DNA of 33,092 nt from JALOAT01 sp041677345 (GCA_041677345.1 JBAYQE010000024.1:1-33092); one strand, 5' to 3'. Shown: positions 13,886 to 23,063, numbered from the stretch's first letter. The notes: a model not told the origin generated them from the letters alone. Translations and numbers: made by a program.

Positions 13886-15370
13886 TCACCGCTGATCGAG
13901 GCGGCCGTAGATCTCGGCCATGCGGTGCAGGCGGGAAGCGAGATCGGGAGGCACCTGGTCCCAGGTGAAGCGCCACTGCCAGTTGCCGGTTTCGGTGCCC
14001 GGCGTGTTCATGCGGTGCTCGGCGCCGAGGGCGAGGATATCCTGCATCGGTACCACGACCAGGCAGGCCACGGACTGGTAGGCGGCGCGGATAAGCGGCC
14101 ACGGCATGGGCTGGTCCGGATAGCCGAGGTATTCCAGCAGGTACTCGCGCTGCTCCTGGTTCAATTCCTCGTACCAGCCGAGGGTGGTGTTGTTGTCGTG
14201 GGTGCCCGTATACACCACGCAGTTGCTTTCGTGATGGTGGGGCAGATAAGGGTTGCCGGGGCCACCGTCGAAGGCGAATTGCAATACCTTCATACCGGGC
14301 AGGGCCCATTTCCTGCGCAGCGCGTCCACTTCCTCGGTGATAATGCCCAGGTCTTCCGCAACCACCGGCAGCGGGTCGAAGCGCCGGTGCAGCGCGTCGA
14401 ACAGCGCATCACCCGGTACCTTCACCCAGCGCCCCTTGATGGCGGTCTGTTCCGAGGCGGGTACCTCCCAGTAGGACTCGAAACCACGGAAGTGATCCAC
14501 GCGCACCAGATCGAATAATTCGATCTGGCTTTCCATGCGGTGCAGCCACCAGCCAAAGCCATCGGCCTCCATGGCCTCCCAGTCGTAATGGGGATTACCC
14601 CAGCGCTGGCCGGTGACGGAGAAATAATCGGGTGGCACACCGGCCACGACCGTGGGATGACCCTGGACATCGAGCCGGAAATACTCGCGCTGTGCCCACA
14701 CGTCAGCGCTGTCGTGGGCGACGAAGATGGGCAGATCACCAAACAGGGTGATACCGTGCTGGTGGGCGTAGGCCTTGAGTGTGTGCCACTGGCGGTAGAA
14801 CACGAATTGCTCGAAGCGCACGTCCTCCACGGCCATGCCATGCTCGCGGTGCGCCTTGGCAAGGGCGTCGGCATCGCGGTCGCGTAGCGGACCGGGCCAT
14901 TCGGTCCACGCCGCCTGGTTGAAAACGGTCTTGAGCGTGGAATAAAGCGCGAAGTCGTCCAGCCAGGCGCTGTTGCTCTGCTTGAAGCGGGCGAACTCCA
15001 TCACCTCGACAGAATCATTGCGCTTGCGGAACAGCGCGTGGGCACGTCGTACCAGGTCGAGGCGCGCGTCAGCACCGGGCTGGGGATCACACTCCAGCCA
15101 ACCCCACTCCCGCAGCTTGTCGACGCTGATCAACTGGGGATTGCCGGCGTGCGCCGAGAAACACTGGTAGGGCGAACCGCCGTTGGTGGGCCCGAGCGGT
15201 AGCAATTGCCAGGTACTGAAACCGGCCGCCACCAGGAAGTTGATGAAGTTGTAGGCCTCGGCACCGAGGTCGCCATTGCCCCACTGACCCGGCAGCGAGG
15301 TGGGGTGTAGCAACAGACCCGCCTGTCGGCGCATCAGGGGGCTGTGTTCGCTGGCTCGCCGGCGTTCCAA
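13886..15370 (-). CDS. malQ: 4-alpha-glucanotransferase (amylomaltase, GH77)
   Basis: MalQ transfers alpha-1,4-glucan segments between malto-oligosaccharides and releases glucose. The product is 494 residues from TTG 15370, which has AGGAG six bases upstream and directly follows the stop codon of the GH57 gene. A later ATG (15334) starting MRRQAGLLLHPTSLPG lacks such a site. GH77 catalytic residues are present: nucleophile D292 in VRVDHFRGFESYWE, acid/base E339 in VVAEDLGI and D392 in TGTHDNNTT. The N-terminal LLLHPTSLPGQWGNGDLG is the family hallmark. It is the last gene of the glgC-GH57-malQ operon and probably remodels short glucans from glycogen turnover. Confidence 0.95.
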   Translation of the reverse strand: MERRRASEHSPLMRRQAGLLLHPTSLPGQWGNGDLGAEAYNFINFLVAAGFSTWQLLPLGPTNGGSPYQCFSAHAGNPQLISVDKLREWGWLECDPQPGADARLDLVRRAHALFRKRNDSVEVMEFARFKQSNSAWLDDFALYSTLKTVFNQAAWTEWPGPLRDRDADALAKAHREHGMAVEDVRFEQFVFYRQWHTLKAYAHQHGITLFGDLPIFVAHDSADVWAQREYFRLDVQGHPTVVAGVPPDYFSVTGQRWGNPHYDWEAMEADGFGWWLHRMESQIELFDLVRVDHFRGFESYWEVPASEQTAIKGRWVKVPGDALFDALHRRFDPLPVVAEDLGIITEEVDALRRKWALPGMKVLQFAFDGGPGNPYLPHHHESNCVVYTGTHDNNTTLGWYEELNQEQREYLLEYLGYPDQPMPWPLIRAAYQSVACLVVVPMQDILALGAEHRMNTPGTETGNWQWRFTWDQVPPDLASRLHRMAEIYGRLDQR

Positions 15371-17065
15371 TCAGGACTCCTGTCCCCGACGCATCACGCC
15401 GCCCATCTGAGGCCGCCCACCACCCACCGATATGGGGCGGGTGAGCGAATCGGGAGACTCCCTCCCGAGCAGGCGATAGAGGTCGGCAAGATGCATGCGG
15501 TAGAGGCGTTCGAAGTCGCGCACGGATTCCGAAGGATTATAGTCACCGAACCACCAGAACCAGTCCGAGCCCTCACAAATGGCCAACTGCCGTTCGGCGC
15601 GCGCCAGGCGCTCGCCGGTGAGGCTGCCGGAGGTGACTGCCTCGTCGAAGGCGCGTTTGGCTTCGCCGAGCAGATCCCAGCCGTGGTTCTTGTCGGGATC
15701 GCCGATCCAGGTGGAAAACGTACCGTACACCCAGCTGCCTGCCACCAGCTTCGGGAGTTCGACCACGGCAGGCTGGCCGGCCAGAAAATCGCTGAAGGTG
15801 GTAAGCCTGATCTTCGGATGACTGGCGAGACGGCGGTACAGGGCGGTGAGGAAGTAGTAGCCGTTCTCCGGGTAATACTCCCAGGCATTCTCGCCGTCCA
15901 GGATGATGGACACCACGCGCCCCGGCCTGCCGGCGCAGGCACTTCCGATGTTTTCGATGTGGTGCACCAGGTTGTTCACCGCGTCGTCTGCGTGCCAGTC
16001 GGCATAGGTGAAGCCGATGAGGTCGGACAGACCGTCATCGCGGAAGAAGCACTCGATGCCCGTCCCGGCCACGCGATAGGCATGGTGAATGCATTGCTGC
16101 CCGTCCAGGCCCGATACACGCAGGCTGTTGTGCAGGACGCCACCCCCCGTGGCGGCCCAGCTGAAGCCGGCCTCTCCCAGCAGCTTCAGCGCCGGGGCGC
16201 TGACGCTGCCTTCCGCAGGCCAGCAACCCTTGGGCCGAAAACCGAAATGGCTCTCGAAGACTCGCAGCCCTTCCTCAACATGCCAACGCGCCCGCTCTGC
16301 ACCGCCCGGATATTCGCTGATGAGCGGCAGTGTCACGTCGGGCATGGCATCGCGCGCCGAAGTGATATCCATGAGTAGCGGTAGGATGGGATGGGCGTAG
16401 GGCGTAACAGAAAGCTCGATCCTGCCTGCTTCGGCCAGGCGCCGGTAGCGCGGCAACACGCCCGCGAGCAGTTCGCCAATGACTTCGAGCAGCAGGCGCC
16501 GGTCGTGCTGGGTGTAGGCGTGTCCCTTGGCGACGAGGGTGTTGACCCGGGGATCGTCACGCCGCACCGTCTCACCGAGCCACGCCAAGTGATACCACAC
16601 CAACAGGTCGACCAGAAACTGCTCGTCGAAATACGCCAAGCCCTGGGGGTGGTCGGCGATGCAGTCGGCGATGTTCGCCAGTGTCTGATAGCTTGGAAAA
16701 CGCTCGATGAGCCGCTTGCGGTTCGCGCGCAGGCAGGCCTTCATGAGCGTGGCGCGGCGCTCCGGTTCGGTGGGCAATACGGGCGATACCAGCGAAGCCA
16801 GCATGAAATCCCGAATGACCGTCCCTTCGCTGAGGAATCCGCGTATCTGCTGCCCGTAATCGTCAATCTGCTCCAGCAGGATGGGCGCGAAATTGACCAC
16901 GGCACGCGCATCGGGCACTTCCTCGATGATCGCGGCCATGTCCACGTAGTCTTTGATGGCGTGCAGGTACGTCCATGGCAACTGGTAATAACCACCTTCC
17001 CGATCCTGATAATAGGGTTGGTGCATGTGCCAGCACAGGACGACCGGCAGGCGATCATCGGACAT
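15371..17065 (-). CDS. Glycoside hydrolase family 57 alpha-glucan enzyme
   Basis: The product is 564 residues from ATG 17065, chosen because the family N-terminus (PVVLCWHMHQPYY) follows at once; the start lies inside the end of glgC (11-base overlap). GH57 hallmarks are the HMHQPYY motif, the nucleophile motif GCWPAEGS (E285) and the acid motif ILDGENAWEYY (D390), on a (beta/alpha)7-type N-terminal domain with a helical C-terminal region. GH57 members include alpha-amylases, 4-alpha-glucanotransferases and branching enzymes, and the exact activity cannot be assigned by eye. A GH13 branching enzyme is already encoded next door, so amylase or glucanotransferase activity seems more likely. Overlap with glgC and abutment to malQ indicate one operon for glycogen metabolism. 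Confidence 0.88.
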   Translation of the reverse strand: MSDDRLPVVLCWHMHQPYYQDREGGYYQLPWTYLHAIKDYVDMAAIIEEVPDARAVVNFAPILLEQIDDYGQQIRGFLSEGTVIRDFMLASLVSPVLPTEPERRATLMKACLRANRKRLIERFPSYQTLANIADCIADHPQGLAYFDEQFLVDLLVWYHLAWLGETVRRDDPRVNTLVAKGHAYTQHDRRLLLEVIGELLAGVLPRYRRLAEAGRIELSVTPYAHPILPLLMDITSARDAMPDVTLPLISEYPGGAERARWHVEEGLRVFESHFGFRPKGCWPAEGSVSAPALKLLGEAGFSWAATGGGVLHNSLRVSGLDGQQCIHHAYRVAGTGIECFFRDDGLSDLIGFTYADWHADDAVNNLVHHIENIGSACAGRPGRVVSIILDGENAWEYYPENGYYFLTALYRRLASHPKIRLTTFSDFLAGQPAVVELPKLVAGSWVYGTFSTWIGDPDKNHGWDLLGEAKRAFDEAVTSGSLTGERLARAERQLAICEGSDWFWWFGDYNPSESVRDFERLYRMHLADLYRLLGRESPDSLTRPISVGGGRPQMGGVMRRGQES

Positions 17066-18323
17066 GGTGTAGATCCTGGCCAAGCATTTCGGGGCACACC
17101 AGCACCACGCCGCTTTCGGTGACATGGAAGCGGCGCGCATCCTCTTGGGGATTTTCCCCGATGACCATACCGTCCGGGATGATGCAGCCCTTGTCGATCA
17201 CGGCCTTGCGGATGCGGCAGCGCTGGCCGATGGTGACGTTGGGCAGCAGTACCGTGTCATAGACCTCCGAGAAGGAGTTGACGCACACATTCGAGAACAA
17301 CAGCGAATGGCAAACGTAGGCGCCGGAGATGATGCAGCCACCGGAGACCATGGAATCCACCGCCATGCCGCGTCGGTCGTCATCGTCGAAGACAAACTTG
17401 GCAGGCGGGAGCTGTTCCTGGTAGGTCCAGATGGGCCAGTCGGTGTTGTAGAGGTTCAGTTCAGGCGTGACGCCGATGAGCTCCATGTTGGCCGCCCAAT
17501 AGGCATCCACCGTCCCCACGTCACGCCAGTAGGCCTGCTCACCGGTATGTTGATCACGGAACGGGTAGGCCACGGCCTTGTAGCGCTCGATGACCCAGGG
17601 GATGACGTCCTTGCCGAAGTCGCGCGAGGAGCGGGCGTTGTCGGCATCCTCGATGAGGCGGTCGTAGAGAAATTCCGTGTTGAATACATAGATACCCATG
17701 GAGGCCAACGCCACGCCCGGCTTGCCCGGCAGGGATTCGGGGTTGGACGGCTTCTCAAGAAAGCCGGTGACATTCCATTGATCGTCCACCTTCATGACAC
17801 CGAATGAGCGGGCGTCGGCCACCGGCACCTCCAGGCAGCCGATGGTGATGTCTGCATCACGCTCCACGTGGTAAGCCAGCATGGGGCCGTAGTCCATCTG
17901 ATAAATGTGGTCGCCTGCAAGAATCAGTACGTATTCCGGGCTGTGGGAACGGATAATGTCCAGATTCTGGTAAATGGCATCGGCGGTGCCCGCATACCAG
18001 CAGGCGTCGATACGCTGCTGGGCCGGTAACAGCTCCACGAACTCACCCAGTTCCGCCCGCAGGAAGCTCCAGCCCTGCTGCACGTGCCGGATGAGGGAAT
18101 GGGACTTGTACTGGGTGAGGATGCCGATGCGCCGGATCCCTGAATTGAGGCAGTTGGAGAGCGGGAAATCGATGATGCGGAACTTGCCCCCGAACTGCAC
18201 GGCCGGCTTGGAGCGCCATTGGGTCAGTCCCTTGAGGCGGGTGCCACTGCCACCGGCGAGTATCAGGGCAAGGGTGTCGCGGGTAAGGCGACTGACGAAA
18301 CGGGACGTCTTGGTCAAAGGCAT
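17055..18323 (-). CDS. glgC: Glucose-1-phosphate adenylyltransferase (ADP-glucose pyrophosphorylase)
   Basis: GlgC makes ADP-glucose from ATP and glucose 1-phosphate, the committed step of bacterial glycogen synthesis. The product is 422 residues (E. coli 431) from ATG 18323, which has an AGGAGAAGGGAAG purine run upstream. The N-terminal nucleotide-binding motif ILAGGSGTRLKGLT is intact. Lys39 in SKPAVQFGGKFRIIDF occupies the position of the fructose-1,6-bisphosphate activator site of E. coli GlgC, so allosteric activation by a glycolytic intermediate is likely. The C-terminal third is a left-handed beta-helix-type domain (CRIRKAVIDKGCIIPDG). First gene of the glgC-GH57-malQ operon and divergent from glgB across 143 bases. 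Confidence 0.96.
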   Translation of the reverse strand: MPLTKTSRFVSRLTRDTLALILAGGSGTRLKGLTQWRSKPAVQFGGKFRIIDFPLSNCLNSGIRRIGILTQYKSHSLIRHVQQGWSFLRAELGEFVELLPAQQRIDACWYAGTADAIYQNLDIIRSHSPEYVLILAGDHIYQMDYGPMLAYHVERDADITIGCLEVPVADARSFGVMKVDDQWNVTGFLEKPSNPESLPGKPGVALASMGIYVFNTEFLYDRLIEDADNARSSRDFGKDVIPWVIERYKAVAYPFRDQHTGEQAYWRDVGTVDAYWAANMELIGVTPELNLYNTDWPIWTYQEQLPPAKFVFDDDDRRGMAVDSMVSGGCIISGAYVCHSLLFSNVCVNSFSEVYDTVLLPNVTIGQRCRIRKAVIDKGCIIPDGMVIGENPQEDARRFHVTESGVVLVCPEMLGQDLHHVR

Positions 18324-18394
18324 AAATCTTCCCTTCTCCTCCTGGCGGGCATCACTGCGCACGGTAAGCCTCATCTTATCCGTACGCGGGATTT

Positions 18395-18422
18395 TTGACT
18401 AACGAGTTATAGATGGTATTTT
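18395..18422 (+). promoter_or_regulatory. Candidate sigma70 promoter of glgB
   Basis: TTGACT (18395-18400) and TATTTT (18417-18422) are spaced by 16 bases, leaving a leader of about 38 bases before the GTG start of glgB. The region is AT-rich relative to its surroundings and is shared with the divergent glgC start. Confidence 0.5.
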
Positions 18423-18466
18423 TCGCGCAGACCAGTTAAGTGGTGTCACCATCACGGCGAGGCATA

Positions 18467-20653
18467 GTGAACGCGTTGATCTCATACGAACCCCTGCAAC
18501 GGTTGCTCGAGGCCCGACACCACGACCCCTTCCAATACCTCGGGCGACACCCGAACGGCAACGGCGTGGTGGTACGCGCACTCGTTCCCGGTGCAGCATC
18601 GGTCCTGCTCCATGGCACCCGGGCACGGCTGCCCATGTATCGCCTGCACCACACCGATGTATTCGAATGGCAAGGCGCGGCCGAGGACGTTCCGTTGCGC
18701 TACCGGCTGGAGGCGCAGGATGGCCATGGCCACACCTGGGAATTCTTTGACGCCTATTGCTTCCCCCCGCAGATAGGCGACCTGGACCTTCACCTGTTCA
18801 CCGAAGGGCAGCATCGCCACAGTTATCGCTTTCTGGGCGCGCGAACACTCAGTATAGACGGCGTGGACGGCGTGCTCTTCGCCACCTGGGCGCCCAACGC
18901 GGAACGGGTAAGTGTGGTGGGCGACTTCAATCGTTGGGACGGCCGTTGCCACGCCATGCGCTCCCGTGGCGGCAGCGGCGTGTGGGAGTTGTTCATCCCC
19001 GGGCTGACGCCGGGACAGCTCTACAAGTTCGAGTTGCGCCATCGCCACACCGGCGCGGTGGCGGTGAAGACCGACCCCTACGGACGCTGGTTCGAGCAGC
19101 GCCCGAGCACCGCAGCGCGCATTCCGCCCCCTCAGGGCTTCGAATGGCGGGACGAGGCCTGGCTGCGCGCACGTGCCGGACTGGACTGGCTGCACGCGCC
19201 CATGAGCATCTACGAGGTACACCTCGGTTCCTGGCAACGCGACAACCACGGCCAGTTCCTCGACTACCGCGAATTGGCCCATCGCCTGGTGGAATACGTG
19301 AAAACCCTGGAGTTCACGCACATCGAACTCCTGCCCGTCACCGAGCACCCCCTGGACGGCTCCTGGGGCTACCAGACCACCGGCTATTTCGCCCCCACCA
19401 GCCGCTTCGGGGATCCAGACGGGCTGCGTTACCTGGTGGACTACTGCCACCAGAACGGCATCGGCGTGCTACTCGACTGGGTGCCGGCCCATTTCCCGCG
19501 CGACGCCTTCGCCCTCGCCCGTTTCGACGGTACGCCGCTGTACGAACACGAGGACCCGCGTCGGGGCGAGCACCGCGACTGGGGCACGCTCATTTTCAAC
19601 TATGGCCGCGCCGAGGTGTGCAGTTTCCTCATCTCCAGCGCGGTGCACTGGCTGGAGGAGTTCCATTTCGACGGCCTGCGCGTGGACGCGGTCGCCTCCA
19701 TGCTGTACCTCGATTATTCCCGCGAGCACGGCGACTGGGTGCCCAATGTCCATGGCGGGCGGGAAAACCTGGAGGCCATCGCCTTTTTGCGCACGCTCAA
19801 CACCGTGGTCCACGAGCGGTTTCCCGGCGCACTGGTCATCGCGGAGGAATCCACGGCCTGGCCGATGGTCTCGCACCCGGTGGACAGTGGCGGCCTGGGC
19901 TTTTCCATGAAGTGGAACATGGGTTGGATGAACGACACCCTGGAGTACATGCACCGGGAGCCGGTACATCGGAAATACCACCACAACCAGCTCACCTTCG
20001 GCCTGCTGTACGCCTTTTCCGAGAACTTCGTGATGCCCTTCTCACATGATGAAGTGGTACACATGAAGCGTTCCATGCTCGACAAGATGCCGGGTGACGA
20101 CTGGCAACGCTTTGCCAACCTGCGGCTGCTGTACACCTACATGTATGCCATGCCCGGCAAGAAGCTGCTGTTCATGGGCAACGAATTCGCCCATGGACGG
20201 GAATGGAACCACGATACCGCACTCGAATGGCACCTGCTCGACTACCCGCGCCACCAGGGTGTGCAGGGCATGGTGCGCGACCTCAACCACCTGCACCGGC
20301 GGGTATCGGCCCTGCACCGCTTCGACTTCGCCCAGGAAGGCTTCACCTGGCTGCACTGTGACGACGCCGAGCACTCGTTACTCGCCTTCGCGCGCCGTGC
20401 GGGCGACGATCTGGCGGTCGTGGTACTGAACTTCACCCCGGTGCCGCGCAACGGCTACCGCGTAGGCGTGCCGCTGCCCGGCTCCTACGAAGTGGCGCTC
20501 AATTCCGACTCGGAATACTACGGCGGCAGCAATGCCGGTCCCGGCGGCCTACTCCACACCGACCCGGTGCCCTGGATGGGTCACGACCATTCCCTGGTGC
20601 TCAGCCTGCCGCCCCTGGCCGGTTTGATACTCCACCGCCGGCGGCTCGGCTGA
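18467..20653 (+). CDS. glgB: 1,4-alpha-glucan branching enzyme (GH13)
   Basis: GlgB forms alpha-1,6 branches in glycogen. Starting at GTG 18467 (GCGAGG four bases upstream) the product is 728 residues, exactly the length of E. coli GlgB. An N-terminal beta domain (about 1-115) is followed by a CBM48 domain (LFATWAPNAERVSVVGDFNRWDG, ~137-159), the GH13 barrel and a C-terminal beta domain. Catalytic residues line up with E. coli numbering plus two: nucleophile D407 (FDGLRVDAV), acid/base E460 (VIAEESTAWP) and D528 (FSHDEVVHMKRSML). An in-frame GTG at 18440 is an alternative start. It is divergent from glgC, and its 3' end leads into a repeat cluster. Confidence 0.97.
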   Translation: MNALISYEPLQRLLEARHHDPFQYLGRHPNGNGVVVRALVPGAASVLLHGTRARLPMYRLHHTDVFEWQGAAEDVPLRYRLEAQDGHGHTWEFFDAYCFPPQIGDLDLHLFTEGQHRHSYRFLGARTLSIDGVDGVLFATWAPNAERVSVVGDFNRWDGRCHAMRSRGGSGVWELFIPGLTPGQLYKFELRHRHTGAVAVKTDPYGRWFEQRPSTAARIPPPQGFEWRDEAWLRARAGLDWLHAPMSIYEVHLGSWQRDNHGQFLDYRELAHRLVEYVKTLEFTHIELLPVTEHPLDGSWGYQTTGYFAPTSRFGDPDGLRYLVDYCHQNGIGVLLDWVPAHFPRDAFALARFDGTPLYEHEDPRRGEHRDWGTLIFNYGRAEVCSFLISSAVHWLEEFHFDGLRVDAVASMLYLDYSREHGDWVPNVHGGRENLEAIAFLRTLNTVVHERFPGALVIAEESTAWPMVSHPVDSGGLGFSMKWNMGWMNDTLEYMHREPVHRKYHHNQLTFGLLYAFSENFVMPFSHDEVVHMKRSMLDKMPGDDWQRFANLRLLYTYMYAMPGKKLLFMGNEFAHGREWNHDTALEWHLLDYPRHQGVQGMVRDLNHLHRRVSALHRFDFAQEGFTWLHCDDAEHSLLAFARRAGDDLAVVVLNFTPVPRNGYRVGVPLPGSYEVALNSDSEYYGGSNAGPGGLLHTDPVPWMGHDHSLVLSLPPLAGLILHRRRLG

Positions 20654-20667
20654 CCGTCACGGACGTG

Positions 20668-20697
20668 AAGTCCGCAAATGAACGCAAATGACGCAAA
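20668..20697 (+). repeat. Left arm of a TCCGCAAATGAACGC-type repeat
   Basis: AAGTCCGCAAATGAACGC followed by AAATGACGCAAA lies 14 bases after the glgB stop codon. An inverted near-copy lies at 21386-21413. The two arms bracket two paired-hairpin elements and one gene. Confidence 0.8.
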
Positions 20698-20712
20698 CAA
20701 AGAGGCCGAGTC

Positions 20713-20790
20713 GTAGGTCACGTTGCCGCGCAGCGGCTACGTGACACAACGCGGTACAATAATGTCACGTAGCTTCGCAACGTGACCTAC
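20713..20790 (-). repeat. Paired-hairpin REPIN/BIME-like element, copy 3
   Basis: A 78-bp element with the same ends (GTAGGTCACGTTGC...GCAACGTGACCTAC) as copies 1 and 2 but the opposite arm order (GC-rich loop arm first, GAA-loop arm last), so it is inverted relative to them. The two arms are joined by CACAACGCGGTACAATAA. Confidence 0.85.
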
Positions 20791-20922
20791 GGCGCTCCAT
20801 CGCCGACGGCTCGGTGACCCGTTGGGGCATCCGCCGTGGCCACGCAGGCGGACTCCGGAGCCCACGGTGATCGGCTGTCGGCTACGATCACCTCGAAGCG
20901 GCGCACCAGGGACGGGCCACGG

Positions 20923-21273
20923 GTGGAAGAAGCATTCAGGGCAGTGATCGAAGTGCTCGTGATCGCGGTCGAGGCGATCGGGGTGGGCGTGATCGTGCTC
21001 GGCAGCGTTGCGGTGTCCGGTCGTTACCTGCATCAGCGGCGTGCGCCGGACGCTTACCAGACCTTCCGCGCCAATCTCGGCCGCGCCATCCTGCTGGGCC
21101 TCGAATTCCTCGTCGCCGCCGACATCATCCGCACCGTGGCCGTGGAACCGACCTTCACCAATCTCGGCATCCTCGCCGGCATCGTCGCCATCCGAACCTT
21201 CCTGAGCTTTTCCCTGGATCTGGAAATCAGCGGCCGCTGGCCCTGGCAGCACAGCGGTGAGGTCCGCAAATAG
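20923..21273 (+). CDS. DUF1622 family membrane protein
   Basis: From GTG 20923 the product is 116 residues; AGGGA lies about ten bases upstream and the family-like N-terminus VEEAFRAVIEVLVIAVEAIGVG follows. The frame is open further upstream to a GTG at 20836, which would add 29 polar residues, so the start is uncertain. Three hydrophobic helices are visible (about residues 7-28, 48-66 and 74-95), with the conserved segment RANLGRAILLGLEFLVAADIIRTV and the tail TFLSFSLDLEISGRWPW. DUF1622 proteins are small inner-membrane proteins of unknown function. The gene lies between two paired-hairpin elements inside an inverted repeat, and its last codons run into a degenerate copy of the TCCGCAAAT repeat (21262-21277). 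Confidence 0.72.
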   Translation: MEEAFRAVIEVLVIAVEAIGVGVIVLGSVAVSGRYLHQRRAPDAYQTFRANLGRAILLGLEFLVAADIIRTVAVEPTFTNLGILAGIVAIRTFLSFSLDLEISGRWPWQHSGEVRK

Positions 21274-21288
21274 AACGGATATCACGTC

Positions 21289-21365
21289 GCAGGTCACGTT
21301 GCGCGCAGCGGCTACGTGACACGAGGCGGTACAAAGATGTCACGTAGCTTCGCAACGTGACCTAC
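21289..21365 (-). repeat. Paired-hairpin REPIN/BIME-like element, copy 4
   Basis: A 77-bp element in the same orientation as copy 3. The 5' end is GCAGGTCACGTTGC in place of GTAGGTCACGTTGC. The GAA-loop arm (TGTCACGTAGCTTCGCAACGTGAC) is unchanged. Confidence 0.85.
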
Positions 21366-21385
21366 AGCGCTTCCACCGCCTACTC

Positions 21386-21413
21386 GCGTTCATTTGCGTT
21401 CATTCGCGGACTT
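21386..21413 (-). repeat. Right arm of a TCCGCAAATGAACGC-type repeat
   Basis: Read on the minus strand it is AAGTCCGCGAATGAACGC then AAATGAACGC, an inverted near-copy of the left arm at 20668. It stops three bases short of the pgi stop codon. Confidence 0.8.
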
Positions 21414-21416
21414 TTC

Positions 21417-23063
21417 TCATCCCAAACGCACCCGCTTGTAGTGGTTGATGAGGCCGTTGGTGGAGGCGTCGTGTGACGAGACGGGCTCGTCGCCGGCCAG
21501 TTCGTCGAGGATGGTCTTGGCCAGTTGCTTGCCCAGTTCCACGCCCCACTGATCGAAGGAATTGACGTTCCACACGATGCCCTGCACGAAGATCTTGTGT
21601 TCGTAGAGGGCGATGAGCATGCCGAGGGTGCGCGGGGTGAGCTTGTCCAGCAGGATGGAGGTGCTCGGCTGGTTGCCGGGGAACACCTTGTGCGGCAGCA
21701 AACTTTGCAGCGCTTCGCCCGACAGGCCCGCCGCCTCCAGTTCCGCCTGCGCCTCGGCCTCGGTGCGCCCGCGCATGAGCGCCTCGGGCTGGGCGAAGAA
21801 ATTGGACAGCAGGATGCGGTGATGATCGCCGACCGGATTGTGTGTCTCCACGGAGGCGATGAAATCCAGCGGTATGAGCTGCGTGCCCTGGTGGATGAGC
21901 TGGTAGAAGGCATGCTGGCCGTTGGTGCCGGGCTCGCCCCAGATCACCGGGCCGGTGGCGTAGTCCACCACGTTGCCGTCCCGATCCACGCGCTTGCCGT
22001 TGCTCTCCATGTCGCCCTGCTGGAAATAGGCAGGGAAACGATGCAGGTATTGGTCGTAAGGCAGGATGGCATGGCTGCGCGCACCGAAGAAGTTCATGTA
22101 CCAGACGCCGAGCATGCCCAGGATCACGGGCAGGTTGCGCTCCAGCGGCGCCGTGCGGAAGTGGGTGTCCATGGCATAGGCGCCGCCGAGCAGTTCCTCG
22201 AAGGCGTCCATGCCGATGAACAAGGCGATGGGCAGGCCGATGGCGGACCAGAGCGAATAACGCCCGCCCACCCAGTCCCAGAAGCCGAACATGTTCGCGG
22301 TGTCGATGCCGAATTCACGCACCGCGGCCTCGTTGGTGGACACGGCCACGAAATGGCGCGCCACCGCGGCCTCGCTGCCCAGCGCGCCCACCAGCCATTG
22401 CCTTGCCGTGCGCGCGTTGGTGAGCGTCTCCTGGGTGGTGAAGGTCTTGGAGGCCACCACGAACAAGGTGGTTTGCGGATCGCAACGCTTGAGGGTCTCG
22501 GTGATCTGGGTGCCGTCCACGTTGGACACGAAGTGCATGGTGAGCCCGGGTTGACCGTAGAGATGCAGGGCCTCGCACACCATGTACGGCCCCAGGTCCG
22601 AACCACCGATGCCGATGTTCACCACCGAGGCGATGGGTTTGCCCGTGTGCCCCTTCCACTCGCCGCTGCGCACCGCCTCGCTGAAGCGGCGCATGCGCGC
22701 GAGCACGCCCAGCACCTCGGGCATGACGTCCTTGCCGTCCAGGTACACTGGCGCGCCGGAGCGGTTGCGCAGCGCCGTGTGCAGTACGGCGCGGTTTTCG
22801 GTCCAGTTGATGCGCTCGCCGCGGAACATGCGCTCGCGCCAGCCCTCCACGTCGGCCTGCCGCGCCAGATCGCACAGCAAACCGAAAGTCTCCTCACTGA
22901 TGCGGTGCTTGGAGTAATCCACCAGCATGCCTTCCAGGGCCAGCGAGAATTTGTCGAAGCGCCGCGGATCGGCGGCGAACATGTCGCGCATGTGGCGCTC
23001 CGCCATTCCCTCGTGGTGCGCCAGGAGGGCCTGCCACGCGGGCGAGGCGGTCAGTCTCGACAT
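21417..23063 (-). CDS. pgi: Glucose-6-phosphate isomerase
   Basis: Pgi interconverts glucose 6-phosphate and fructose 6-phosphate. The product is 548 residues from ATG 23063, chosen because AAGGAAG lies five bases upstream and MSRLTASPAWQALLAHHE then matches the family N-terminus; an in-frame ATG at 23081 has a weaker site. The sequence follows E. coli Pgi (549 residues) throughout: DVMPEVLGVLARMRRFSEAV, NIGIGGSDLGPYM, the SKTFTTQETLTNA sugar-phosphate loop, GEPGTNGQHAFYQLIHQG with the catalytic Glu and the C-terminal FDQWGVELGKQLA with the catalytic Lys. It links glycogen synthesis (via glucose 6-phosphate) to glycolysis and the zwf branch. zwf lies 107 bases upstream on the same strand, and a -10-like box in between suggests its own promoter. 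Confidence 0.97.
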   Translation of the reverse strand: MSRLTASPAWQALLAHHEGMAERHMRDMFAADPRRFDKFSLALEGMLVDYSKHRISEETFGLLCDLARQADVEGWRERMFRGERINWTENRAVLHTALRNRSGAPVYLDGKDVMPEVLGVLARMRRFSEAVRSGEWKGHTGKPIASVVNIGIGGSDLGPYMVCEALHLYGQPGLTMHFVSNVDGTQITETLKRCDPQTTLFVVASKTFTTQETLTNARTARQWLVGALGSEAAVARHFVAVSTNEAAVREFGIDTANMFGFWDWVGGRYSLWSAIGLPIALFIGMDAFEELLGGAYAMDTHFRTAPLERNLPVILGMLGVWYMNFFGARSHAILPYDQYLHRFPAYFQQGDMESNGKRVDRDGNVVDYATGPVIWGEPGTNGQHAFYQLIHQGTQLIPLDFIASVETHNPVGDHHRILLSNFFAQPEALMRGRTEAEAQAELEAAGLSGEALQSLLPHKVFPGNQPSTSILLDKLTPRTLGMLIALYEHKIFVQGIVWNVNSFDQWGVELGKQLAKTILDELAGDEPVSSHDASTNGLINHYKRVRLG

